The notes under the pieces were generated by a model. That model was given only the letters and a program-made list of their open reading frames with translations, was not told the DNA's origin and did not search any database. The translations under genes and the position numbers were made by a program. Below, in pieces: positions 1-4,956 of a stretch of 6,509 bases of DNA. How positions within the stretch are numbered: the first letter of the stretch is position 1; each line of letters opens with the position of its first letter. This DNA comes from JBCDCE01 sp039182515 (GTDB lineage Bacteria > Pseudomonadota > Alphaproteobacteria > Rhodobacterales > Rhodobacteraceae): assembly GCA_039182515.1 (NCBI GenBank), contig JBCDCE010000092.1, positions 1-6,509 on the forward strand, in the 5' to 3' direction.

Positions 1-141
1 GAAATGGTGATGCCGGGCGACAACCTGAAGTTCAACGTTGAGCTGATCGCGCCCATCGCGATGGAAAACGGCCTCCGCTTCGCGATCCGCGAAGGCGGCC
101 GCACCGTCGGCGCCGGCGTCGTCTCCAAAATCATCGAGTAA
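1..141 (+). CDS. tuf: Elongation factor Tu, C-terminal fragment (5' end outside window)
   Basis: The window opens in frame inside a coding sequence whose last 46 residues, from EMVMPGDNLKF to VGAGVVSKIIE, are the end of EF-Tu domain 3 (beta-barrel III). EF-Tu is the cytoplasmic GTPase that delivers aminoacyl-tRNA to the ribosomal A site. The GTPase domain and domain 2 lie upstream, outside the window. The closing GGRTVGAGVVSKI motif is nearly invariant in bacterial EF-Tu, so the identification is secure. The stop is TAA at 139-141. It lies 130 bases before rpsJ on the same strand, the usual tuf–S10 order in proteobacteria. Many alphaproteobacteria have two almost identical tuf copies, and this fragment cannot show whether another exists. 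Confidence 0.97.
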   Translation, partial: EMVMPGDNLKFNVELIAPIAMENGLRFAIREGGRTVGAGVVSKIIE

Positions 142-160
142 GCCAAAGCAACTCGAAGAA

Positions 161-186
161 ACAAGCCGGGCCAAAACCCGGCTTGT
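161..186 (+). terminator. Perfect hairpin after tuf (weak terminator or attenuator)
   Basis: Bases 161-170 and 177-186 are exact reverse complements (ACAAGCCGGG / CCCGGCTTGT), giving a 10-bp stem with the six-base loop CCAAAA, 19 bases after the tuf stop. No T-run follows on the + strand (the next bases are GCAAAAAACTAAG), so it is not a textbook intrinsic terminator. It could be a weak terminator, an RNA 3'-end stabiliser for tuf mRNA, or a processing site that separates tuf from the S10 genes. The stem is certain; its function is inferred from position. Confidence 0.5.
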
Positions 187-200
187 GCAAAAAACTAAGT

Positions 201-231
201 TCGACGTGGGTGCCGCATGGGGCGGCATCGA
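201..231 (+). promoter_or_regulatory. Candidate structured leader before rpsJ
   Basis: A 6-bp stem (TGCCGC at 211-216 with GCGGCA at 222-227, loop ATGGG) is flanked by a further pairing of TCGA 201-204 with TCGA 228-231 across a one-sided bulge at 205-210. It ends 40 bases before the rpsJ start. In gammaproteobacteria the S10 leader folds to bind L4 and repress the operon. No such element is established for this lineage, so a regulatory role is only a suggestion from position. A 6-bp GC stem can also arise by chance. No convincing -35/-10 pair is visible in 142-271, so S10 transcription may come from tuf or from further upstream. Confidence 0.25.
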
Positions 232-271
232 CCTCTCAACGAAAAAATGAGCCTCGAAAGGCACCTGACCG

Positions 272-586
272 ATGGCCATGCAAAGCCAAAACATACGAAT
301 CCGCCTGAAAGCGTTCGATTACCGCGTACTCGATGCTTCCACCCAGGAGATCGTGAACACCGCCAAGCGCACCGGCGCAACCGTGCGGGGCCCGATCCCT
401 TTGCCCAACAAAATTGAGAAGTTCACGGTTCTGCGTGGCCCTCACGTTGACAAAAAATCCCGCGATCAGTTTGAGATCCGCACGCATAAGCGCCTTCTCG
501 ACATCGTAGATCCTACGCCGCAAACCGTGGACGCGCTGATGAAGCTCGACCTCGCCGCGGGCGTGGATGTTCAAATTTCGGTCTAA
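272..586 (+). CDS. rpsJ: 30S ribosomal protein S10 (NusE)
   Basis: This 104-residue protein is S10 along its whole length: the N-terminal IRIRLKAFDYRVLD strand-helix, the IPLPNK loop at residues 42-47, and RGPHVDKKSRDQFEIRTHKR leading to the LDIVDPTPQTVDALMKLDL end. S10 sits in the head of the 30S subunit. As NusE it also joins NusB in transcription antitermination and contacts NusG to couple transcription and translation. The start at 272 is preceded by AAAGG (257-261) at 10-base spacing. An in-frame ATG at 278 would give 102 residues but lies 16 bases from that site, so 272 is preferred, though either is possible. It is the first gene of the S10 cluster, with rplC following after 13 bases. 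Confidence 0.97.
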   Translation: MAMQSQNIRIRLKAFDYRVLDASTQEIVNTAKRTGATVRGPIPLPNKIEKFTVLRGPHVDKKSRDQFEIRTHKRLLDIVDPTPQTVDALMKLDLAAGVDVQISV

Positions 587-599
587 GGAGGGCGAACTC

Positions 600-1466
600 A
601 TGATGCGCTCTGGTGTGATCGCAAAGAAAGTCGGCATGACCCGGCTGTTCATGGAAGACGGTAAGCAGATCCCTGTCACCGTTCTCCAACTCGATAATCT
701 TCAAGTGGTAGCGCAACGCACCGCCGACAAAGATGGCTACACGGCTGTTCAACTCGGCGCTGGGTCTGCAAAAGCCAAACGCACCTCAAAAGCCATGCGC
801 GGCCATTTCGCAGTTGCGAAAGTTGAGCCCAAGCGCAAGGTCGCTGAGTTCCGCGTGGCTCCTGAGAACATGATTGATGTTGGTGAAGAAATCATCGCAG
901 ACCACTATTTTGAAGGCCAATTCGTCGACGTGTCCGGCACGTCGATCGGTAAAGGCTTCGCGGGTGCGATGAAGCGGCACAACTTTGGCGGCCTGCGGGC
1001 ATCCCACGGTGTGTCTATCTCTCACCGGTCCCACGGCTCAACAGGCCAGTGTCAGGATCCAGGCAAAGTCTTCAAAGGTAAGAAGATGGCGGGCCATATG
1101 GGTGCTGCGAAAGTCACGACGCAAAACCTGCAGGTTGTGCGAACAGACAGCGACCGTGGCTTGATCATGGTGAAAGGCGCTGTTCCTGGCTCTAAGGGCG
1201 GTTGGGTTACAATCAAAGATGCGGTCAAAAAGCCGACGCCTGAAAATGTGATCTTCCCAGCAGCTCTATTGAGCTCGAAGCGGGAAGCCCAGCGTTTGGC
1301 AGAAGAAGCCGCCGCTGCTGCAGAGGCAGAAGCGAAAGCCGCTGAAGAAGCAGCTGCTGCAGAAGCCGCTGCCGCTGAAGAAGCTGCGTTGAAAGAAGCG
1401 GAAGCTTCGATCCAAGAGGATCAAGCCGCTGAAGCCAGCGCTGAGAAAAAGGAAGGTGACGAATAA
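600..1466 (+). CDS. rplC: 50S ribosomal protein L3 with long Ala/Glu-rich C-terminal tail
   Basis: This 288-residue L3 binds the 3' region of 23S rRNA near the peptidyl-transferase centre and nucleates early 50S assembly. The core (about residues 1-226) carries the family features: MRSGVIAKKVGMTRLF at the start, GTSIGKGFAGAMKRHNFGG, and GSTGQCQDPGKVFKGKKMAGHMG, the loop in which the E. coli protein is glutamine-methylated by PrmB. The start at 600 is set by a strong AAGGAGG (585-591) 8 bases upstream. The frame stays open back to an ATG at 567, but that lies inside rpsJ and lacks a site, while ATG 603 is slightly too far. Residues 227-288 form an Ala/Glu/Lys-rich, probably helical tail absent from the roughly 209-residue E. 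coli L3. Comparable tails are known in alphaproteobacterial L3. Confidence 0.97.
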   Translation: MMRSGVIAKKVGMTRLFMEDGKQIPVTVLQLDNLQVVAQRTADKDGYTAVQLGAGSAKAKRTSKAMRGHFAVAKVEPKRKVAEFRVAPENMIDVGEEIIADHYFEGQFVDVSGTSIGKGFAGAMKRHNFGGLRASHGVSISHRSHGSTGQCQDPGKVFKGKKMAGHMGAAKVTTQNLQVVRTDSDRGLIMVKGAVPGSKGGWVTIKDAVKKPTPENVIFPAALLSSKREAQRLAEEAAAAAEAEAKAAEEAAAAEAAAAEEAALKEAEASIQEDQAAEASAEKKEGDE

Positions 1467-2083
1467 TGAAACTCGACGTCATCAAACTCGACGGCGGCAA
1501 AGCTGGTTCCGTGGATCTCGACGAGGCCCTCTTCGGTCTCGAGCCCCGCGCAGACATCTTGCACCGCGTCGTTCGCTGGCAGCGCAACAAAGCGCAAGCT
1601 GGCACGCACAAGGTCAAAACACGGTCGGAAACGAGCTATTCCACGAAGAAGATCTATCGCCAAAAGGGCACCGGTGGCGCACGTCACGGCAGCCGCAACG
1701 CGCCGATCTTCCGCAAAGGTGGGATTTACAAAGGCCCAACACCGCGCAGCCACGCGCATGATTTGCCGAAGAAATTCCGCAAATTGGGTTTGCGTCACGC
1801 TTTGTCTGCGAAGGCAACTGCGGGTGAGCTTGTGATCATCGACACAGCTGAAACTGACGGCAAAACCTCTGCTCTGGCCAAACAGGTGAAAAACCTCGGC
1901 TGGAAGCGCGCTCTGATCATTGACGGTGCATCCGTTAACGAAGGTTTTGCAAAAGCGGCAGCGAACATCGAAGGTCTGGACGTGCTGCCAACAATGGGCG
2001 CCAACGTGTATGACATTCTCAAACGCGACACTTTGGTCATTACCAAAGCGGGTGTCGAAGCTTTGGAGGCACGCCTCAAATGA
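1466..2083 (+). CDS. rplD: 50S ribosomal protein L4
   Basis: This 205-residue protein is uL4. It has a globular Rossmann-like body and an extended basic loop (about residues 45-94, including KIYRQKGTGGARHGSRNAPI) that reaches the wall of the peptide exit tunnel beside L22. The C-terminal half (LVIIDTAETDGKTSALAK, RALIIDGASVNEGF, ANVYDILKRDTLVITKAGVEALEARL) is typical. The ATG overlaps the rplC stop by one base (TAATG at 1464-1468) and uses AAGGAAGG ending at 1456, 9 bases upstream, so translation is probably coupled to L3. In E. coli, L4 also represses its own operon by binding the S10 leader; whether it does so here cannot be read from this sequence. Confidence 0.98.
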   Translation: MKLDVIKLDGGKAGSVDLDEALFGLEPRADILHRVVRWQRNKAQAGTHKVKTRSETSYSTKKIYRQKGTGGARHGSRNAPIFRKGGIYKGPTPRSHAHDLPKKFRKLGLRHALSAKATAGELVIIDTAETDGKTSALAKQVKNLGWKRALIIDGASVNEGFAKAAANIEGLDVLPTMGANVYDILKRDTLVITKAGVEALEARLK

Positions 2084-2376
2084 CCGAGAAATCAGCTCTC
2101 TATGACGTGATCCGCAAGCCGATCATTACAGAAAAGGCCACAATGGCGTCTGAGACCGGCGCGGTTGTGTTCGAAGTGTCCATGGACGCCAACAAACCTT
2201 TGATCAAAGAAGCGGTGGAAACCCTCTTTGGTGTGAAGGTAAAGGCCGTGAACACAACGATCACCAAAGGCAAAGTGAAGCGCTTTCGTGGTCAGCTTGG
2301 CCGTCGCGTGAATGTGAAGAAAGCCTATGTGATGCTTGAAGAAGGCAACACAATCGACGTGTCAACAGGTCTCTAA
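2080..2376 (+). CDS. rplW: 50S ribosomal protein L23
   Basis: This 98-residue uL23 lies at the mouth of the peptide exit tunnel, where trigger factor, SRP and the Sec translocon dock. The IRKPIITEKATMAS start, the DANKPLIKEAVETLFGVKVKAVNT segment and the KRFRGQLGRRVNVKKAYVML basic stretch are diagnostic, and the length is normal. Its ATG overlaps the rplD stop by four bases (ATGA, 2080-2083), and GGAGG at 2065-2069 lies 10 bases upstream. The expected next gene, rplB, is missing here. A strong terminator starts 20 bases after the stop and rplB resumes only at 4957, so L23 is the last gene of the upstream transcript. Confidence 0.98.
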   Translation: MTEKSALYDVIRKPIITEKATMASETGAVVFEVSMDANKPLIKEAVETLFGVKVKAVNTTITKGKVKRFRGQLGRRVNVKKAYVMLEEGNTIDVSTGL

Positions 2377-2396
2377 GACCTTTTGACAAAAGACAA

Positions 2397-2443
2397 AAAG
2401 TGCCGGCTCTTCTATCTATTGGAGGGCCGGCGCTTTATTTTTT
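2397..2443 (+). terminator. Intrinsic terminator after rplW
   Basis: AAAGTGCCGGC (2397-2407) pairs with GCCGGCGCTTT (2426-2436) to give an 11-bp stem with one G·U pair. The loop is 18 bases, and six T follow at 2438-2443. This is a standard Rho-independent terminator on the + strand. It ends the rpsJ–rplW transcript and so divides the S10 gene cluster into two transcription units. It lies where rplB would normally begin. Confidence 0.92.
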
Positions 2444-2651
2444 CAGTGGGTTCAGGCGATGCTGCTTTGCAGAAAGCCAGAGCCAAAACACAGGTTTTTG
2501 TTGACCCAGCACCCATTTTGGGGGACATGGCGCGTGCAACGTTACCCTATCGCTACCCTCACGCCTTCTTTCAGACGTCCGGCTTCGATTTTGATTTAAC
2601 GCCGCCAGACTGCCGCATTCTGCGGGCAGAGACTTAAGAAGGAGCCACATT
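2444..2651 (+). promoter_or_regulatory. Upstream region and 5' leader of the cold-shock gene
   Basis: This 208-base spacer has no convincing gene. It should hold the csp promoter, but no good -35/-10 pair stands out: TTGACC at 2501-2506 has only the poor GACATG 17 bases later. Near the gene a hairpin forms between CTGCCGCA (2610-2617) and TGCGGGCAG (2621-2629), with a TTC loop and one bulged G. It is followed by AAGGAG (2639-2644), 7 bases before the csp ATG. Cold-shock genes often have structured, temperature-sensitive leaders, so this hairpin may matter, but that is inference. Confidence 0.35.
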
Positions 2652-2858
2652 ATGGCAACTGGAACTGTAAAATGGTTCAACACCACCAAAGGCTACGGCT
2701 TTATTGCCCCGGACGATGGCGAAAAGGATGTGTTCGTGCACATCTCTGCTGTTGAGCGCGCAGGGCTCACAGGCCTCGCGGACAATCAAAAGGTCAGCTA
2801 CGACCTTGAAACAGGCCGCAACGGCAAAGAAAACGCGACGAACCTCGCGCTGCTGTAA
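2652..2858 (+). CDS. CspA-family cold-shock protein
   Basis: This 68-residue protein is one cold-shock domain, a five-stranded OB-fold that binds single-stranded RNA and DNA and acts as an RNA chaperone in the cytoplasm. Both nucleic-acid-binding motifs are intact: RNP1 as KGYGFI (residues 13-18) and RNP2 as VFVHI (27-31), following the usual TGTVKWFN start (3-10). The length is normal. AAGGAG at 2639-2644, 7 bases before the ATG, is a strong ribosome-binding site. The gene is monocistronic, enclosed by the rplW terminator and its own terminator at 2881-2914. Genomes of this group usually carry several such paralogues, and the sequence alone does not say which one this is or whether it is cold-induced. 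Confidence 0.96.
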   Translation: MATGTVKWFNTTKGYGFIAPDDGEKDVFVHISAVERAGLTGLADNQKVSYDLETGRNGKENATNLALL

Positions 2859-2880
2859 GCTGCTCGAATTGAGCGTTCTG

Positions 2881-2914
2881 AGGCCCCGACCATTGGTTGG
2901 GGCTTTGTTTTTTT
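2881..2914 (+). terminator. Intrinsic terminator after the cold-shock gene
   Basis: AGGCCCCGACC (2881-2891) pairs with GGTTGGGGCTT (2895-2905) in an 11-bp stem with two G·U pairs and a three-base loop. Seven T follow at 2908-2914. It lies 22 bases after the csp stop and should stop nearly all transcription, so the next gene needs its own promoter. Confidence 0.93.
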
Positions 2915-2984
2915 GCCCAACCCTCCGCAAATTTTGGTCACTCTGCATCTTTAGTCTGTTTGCGGACAGCACAGGGACTGGCAG

Positions 2985-3689
2985 ATGAGATATCCTTTTG
3001 AAAACGCGCAAAGCTGTAAAGACGAATGCGCAATTGCCAAGACACTACCGCGCGATGCGCTTGTGGCGGCTGTGTTCAGTCACAGTTGGGATGATTGCGT
3101 TGTCTCCACCATGGGCGCCATTGCGGATCGGGAAGACTGCCCCCTTTTAGCGGTGCTTTTCATGTTCGATTTAGGCGCAGGCGAGTATTCCGACGCGGCG
3201 GAATTCCCGGAGGAACATACGCTCTTCAAACGTATCCAAGACCGGATCAACGCAGGCGGCTATACGCATTTTCCGGAAGACCATCTCAAGGGTGAGAGCC
3301 CGCATGTTGAGTCCTATTTGCGTGGGACTTCAGGGGTGGGACAGCCCTGGGCGCTTGATCCGAAGATCGTCCAACCGGCACTCGACCGACCTGATCCAAG
3401 TACCCTGCCGCTGACAGCGGAAGAGGAACAACTCGCGCAAGACTTTTGGGGTGAGATGAAAGCCGCGGGCGCTGATAACCCTGTTGCGATAAAGATGCTC
3501 GCTGTGCGTGCCGTGGCCAAGGGACGAAGAATTGAAAACCGCGTGCTGGAGTTGATTGCTCAAGATCGCAAAAAGCAGAAAGCGGCCAACCGCCTTAAAT
3601 CTATCCGTAACCTTTGGCCTTTTGCTGTGGCCGGGCTGGTTTCACTCCTGCTTTTCTATGCAGATATCAAGCGCATTTTGTTCGGTTAA
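2985..3689 (+). CDS. Hypothetical protein with one C-terminal membrane segment, possibly DUF4274-like
   Basis: I do not recognise this 234-residue protein with confidence. Residues about 24-68 (DALVAAVFSHSWDDCVVSTM, then DCPLLAVLFMFDLGAGEY) resemble the DUF4274 pattern of a WDD core followed by 'C…A…lF…l…G'. The match is from memory and the family has no known function. The middle is acidic and proline-containing, and a charged Lys/Arg helix (about 180-207) leads into one hydrophobic segment (LWPFAVAGLVSLLLFYADI, about 209-227) six to seven residues from the end. There is no signal peptide, so it looks like a tail-anchored inner-membrane protein with a cytoplasmic body. The start at 2985 has AGGGA (2973-2977) 7 bases upstream. 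It is cut off from csp by a terminator and converges with the TIR gene, 50 bases away. Confidence 0.8.
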   Translation: MRYPFENAQSCKDECAIAKTLPRDALVAAVFSHSWDDCVVSTMGAIADREDCPLLAVLFMFDLGAGEYSDAAEFPEEHTLFKRIQDRINAGGYTHFPEDHLKGESPHVESYLRGTSGVGQPWALDPKIVQPALDRPDPSTLPLTAEEEQLAQDFWGEMKAAGADNPVAIKMLAVRAVAKGRRIENRVLELIAQDRKKQKAANRLKSIRNLWPFAVAGLVSLLLFYADIKRILFG

Positions 3690-3739
3690 ACCAAGGTTTC
3701 TTCTTTCGAAGATGAAAGACGTCTCAAGAAAGATCGGGT

Positions 3740-4690
3740 TTAGTCGGTACTACCGATCGAGGCCATGACCATGTCCAGAAGGTTGTCTGGCCGATTTGTT
3801 GAACCCTGCGCGCCTTTAGAGATCGCTTCACGTTTATGCTCTGCGGAATTCGAGCCAGCATAAATGAAGTAAGGTGTTTCCTTGTCCTTTGCGCGTAATT
3901 GTTTGAGTAAATTGTATCCCTCTAGCGATCCTTCTTTTCGTCCCATGTCAGAAATTATGGCCGAATACTCTTCGGTTCCTAGCTTTTCCAAAGCATTCTG
4001 GGTTGAGGTCGACAGCTCGAATTGCACTCCAAATGCTTCGAACATTTTACGTTCATGGATGTTGTTGTCGGGGCGATCGTCAACCCAAAGAACTTTTGCC
4101 CCCTTTTTCTTTTGGGCACCGGCGAGTGTCGAAGGCTTGAGCAGTACATCCAGAGGTGAACGAGCGTCATCGTCTTCTGATGGTTTTGGTTTTTGTTTCC
4201 GATTTGCTTCGTACATCGCGAGTGCGCTCGCCAGTATCTCTTCGACGTTTTCGCGTGAAAAGTTCTCGGTCTCAGTTTTTGGTTTATGGGATCCGCTTTT
4301 TATAGTGCGCTCAATATCTTCGAATAAGGCACTCCAAGGGCCATCAATCTGTTGTACAAAATTTCTGTATTGCAGAGCCTTAAGCCTTGGATGAATTGAC
4401 CAGCTTGCACTCTCTTCTTCGATCAATAAGGGAATGACACACTTACCTGAGCCAATTGCGTAAGCCCATTCGTAGGTCACATATTCAGACTGTGCGGAAT
4501 TCGCGCTTAGAACAACGAGGACGACGGGGCAACTAACGAGCCCTTGATCAATCGAAGCCATCCATGGTTCGCCAGACTTTAAGTCGCTTCGATCGACCCA
4601 AACGGAGATGTCACGCTTCTCAAGCTCCAGCTCCAGCACTCTTGCGAATATTCTGTCTTTTTTGGAGTAACTTATGAAAACCTGATCCAA
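3740..4690 (-). CDS. TIR domain–atypical receiver domain fusion protein
   Basis: This 316-residue soluble protein joins two signalling domains. Residues 1 to about 130 are a TIR domain: VFISYSKKD at 4-12, the BB-loop-like DRSDLKSGEPW at 33-43, the strand VVLVVLSANS at 56-65, and SEYVTYEWAYAIGSGKCVIPLL at 68-89, where E74 fits the glutamate that is catalytic in NAD-cleaving TIRs. A charged linker (about 131-197, with KPKPSEDDD) leads to a receiver-like domain (198-312) with acidic pair D204/D205, likely phospho-acceptor D248 (ISDMGR) and S280. The conserved lysine position reads R300 before P301, so the receiver is atypical. TIR proteins of bacteria often act in NAD depletion, phage defence or signalling; no partner sensor kinase or effector is nearby. 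The start is TTG. Several rows are AT-rich compared with the ribosomal genes, consistent with acquisition. Confidence 0.9.
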   Translation of the reverse strand: MDQVFISYSKKDRIFARVLELELEKRDISVWVDRSDLKSGEPWMASIDQGLVSCPVVLVVLSANSAQSEYVTYEWAYAIGSGKCVIPLLIEEESASWSIHPRLKALQYRNFVQQIDGPWSALFEDIERTIKSGSHKPKTETENFSRENVEEILASALAMYEANRKQKPKPSEDDDARSPLDVLLKPSTLAGAQKKKGAKVLWVDDRPDNNIHERKMFEAFGVQFELSTSTQNALEKLGTEEYSAIISDMGRKEGSLEGYNLLKQLRAKDKETPYFIYAGSNSAEHKREAISKGAQGSTNRPDNLLDMVMASIGSTD

Positions 4691-4696
4691 GATGTT

Positions 4697-4701
4697 TCCC
4701 T
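4697..4701 (-). promoter_or_regulatory. Ribosome-binding site for the TTG start of the TIR gene
   Basis: On the minus strand AGGGA lies 6 bases before TTG at 4690-4688. An in-frame TAG at 4702-4700 rules out any start further upstream, and the next methionine is residue 44, inside the TIR domain. The TIR motif VFISYS begins at residue 4 of the TTG product, as is usual. TTG is therefore the likely start, and it suggests low translation. Confidence 0.65.
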
Positions 4702-4767
4702 AAAAAACGAGCTTATTTCTACAAAAGCACAGCTAACCTAATTCGATCTGCTGGGACCAGTTTTTTT

Positions 4768-4795
4768 TTGAACTCGATGGGGTAATCCCTAGACT
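4768..4795 (+). promoter_or_regulatory. Candidate sigma-70-like promoter for the rplB unit
   Basis: TTGAAC (4768-4773) and TAGACT (4790-4795) are 16 bases apart, each matching four of six consensus positions, and a nine-base T-run (4761-4769) lies at the upstream edge. Since a terminator closes rplW and the intervening TIR gene is on the other strand, rplB and the genes after it need a promoter in this region. Transcription would start near 4802, giving a leader of about 155 bases that includes the hairpin at 4829-4858. The match is moderate and unproven. Confidence 0.4.
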
Positions 4796-4828
4796 CATCT
4801 AATCCCCCCTGCTATCAGCCCCCATCTG

Positions 4829-4858
4829 AGCACACCCCGGTCCTTCCGGGGTGCTTTT
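4829..4858 (+). terminator. Terminator-like hairpin in the rplB leader (orphan terminator or attenuator)
   Basis: CACCCCGG (4833-4840) pairs perfectly with CCGGGGTG (4846-4853) around the loop TCCTT. Two more pairs (AG 4829-4830 with CT 4854-4855) form across a two-base bulge, and CTTTTGTT follows. The shape is that of an intrinsic terminator on the + strand; on the minus strand no T-run follows. No + gene ends nearby (the closest stop is at 3689), and rplB starts about 100 bases downstream. It is either a leftover from a former upstream gene, a barrier to readthrough, or an attenuator for rplB. Confidence 0.65.
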
Positions 4859-4915
4859 GTTCGGACCTAACCTTGGGACCTCGCCTCGTCTGAAGAAGAG
4901 GGCCCTTCACACATA

Positions 4916-4932
4916 GGCGCCTCATTTGCGCC
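4916..4932 (+). promoter_or_regulatory. Small hairpin just before rplB
   Basis: GGCGC (4916-4920) and GCGCC (4928-4932) can form a 5-bp stem with loop CTCATTT, 10 bases before the rplB ribosome-binding site (GGAAG, 4943-4947). It is short and may be chance. It is listed because it lies between the terminator-like hairpin and the gene, where a translational control element would sit. Confidence 0.2.
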
Positions 4933-4956
4933 GACAGACAACGGAAGACAGAAAGC

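Larger units (their letters stand above)
4721..4860. repeat. Spaced 10-bp inverted repeat flanking the rplB upstream region
   Basis: ACAAAAGCAC at 4721-4730 is the exact reverse complement of GTGCTTTTGT at 4851-4860. The arms are 120 bases apart and do not extend further in either direction. The right arm contains the T-run of the hairpin at 4829-4858. The repeat could be a trace of rearrangement, a pair of binding sites or chance. Confidence 0.3.

Noticed and set aside
567..599. Earlier start for rplC at 567
   Set aside because: It would overlap the end of rpsJ and has no ribosome-binding site, whereas ATG 600 has AAGGAGG at good spacing and matches the family N-terminus.
236..679. 147-residue minus-strand frame opposite rpsJ
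   Set aside because: It is antisense to S10 and the L3 start, with no domain; both + genes are certain.
2383..2637. 84-residue + strand reading frame after rplW
   Set aside because: It starts at TTG without a ribosome-binding site, runs straight through the rplW terminator, and resembles no known family.
2435..2689. 84-residue minus-strand frame upstream of and into csp
   Set aside because: It lies opposite the csp start, has no recognisable domain and is best explained as a shadow frame.
3690..3739. Bidirectional terminator between the hypothetical and TIR genes
   Set aside because: Only 5-6-bp, AT-rich stems form (for example TCTTC/GAAGA around 3699-3712), with no T-run on either strand.
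4751..4769. CTGGGACCAG followed by nine T as a terminator
   Set aside because: The stem would be only four pairs around a two-base loop, too small to terminate. The T-run is more likely part of an AT-rich promoter region.
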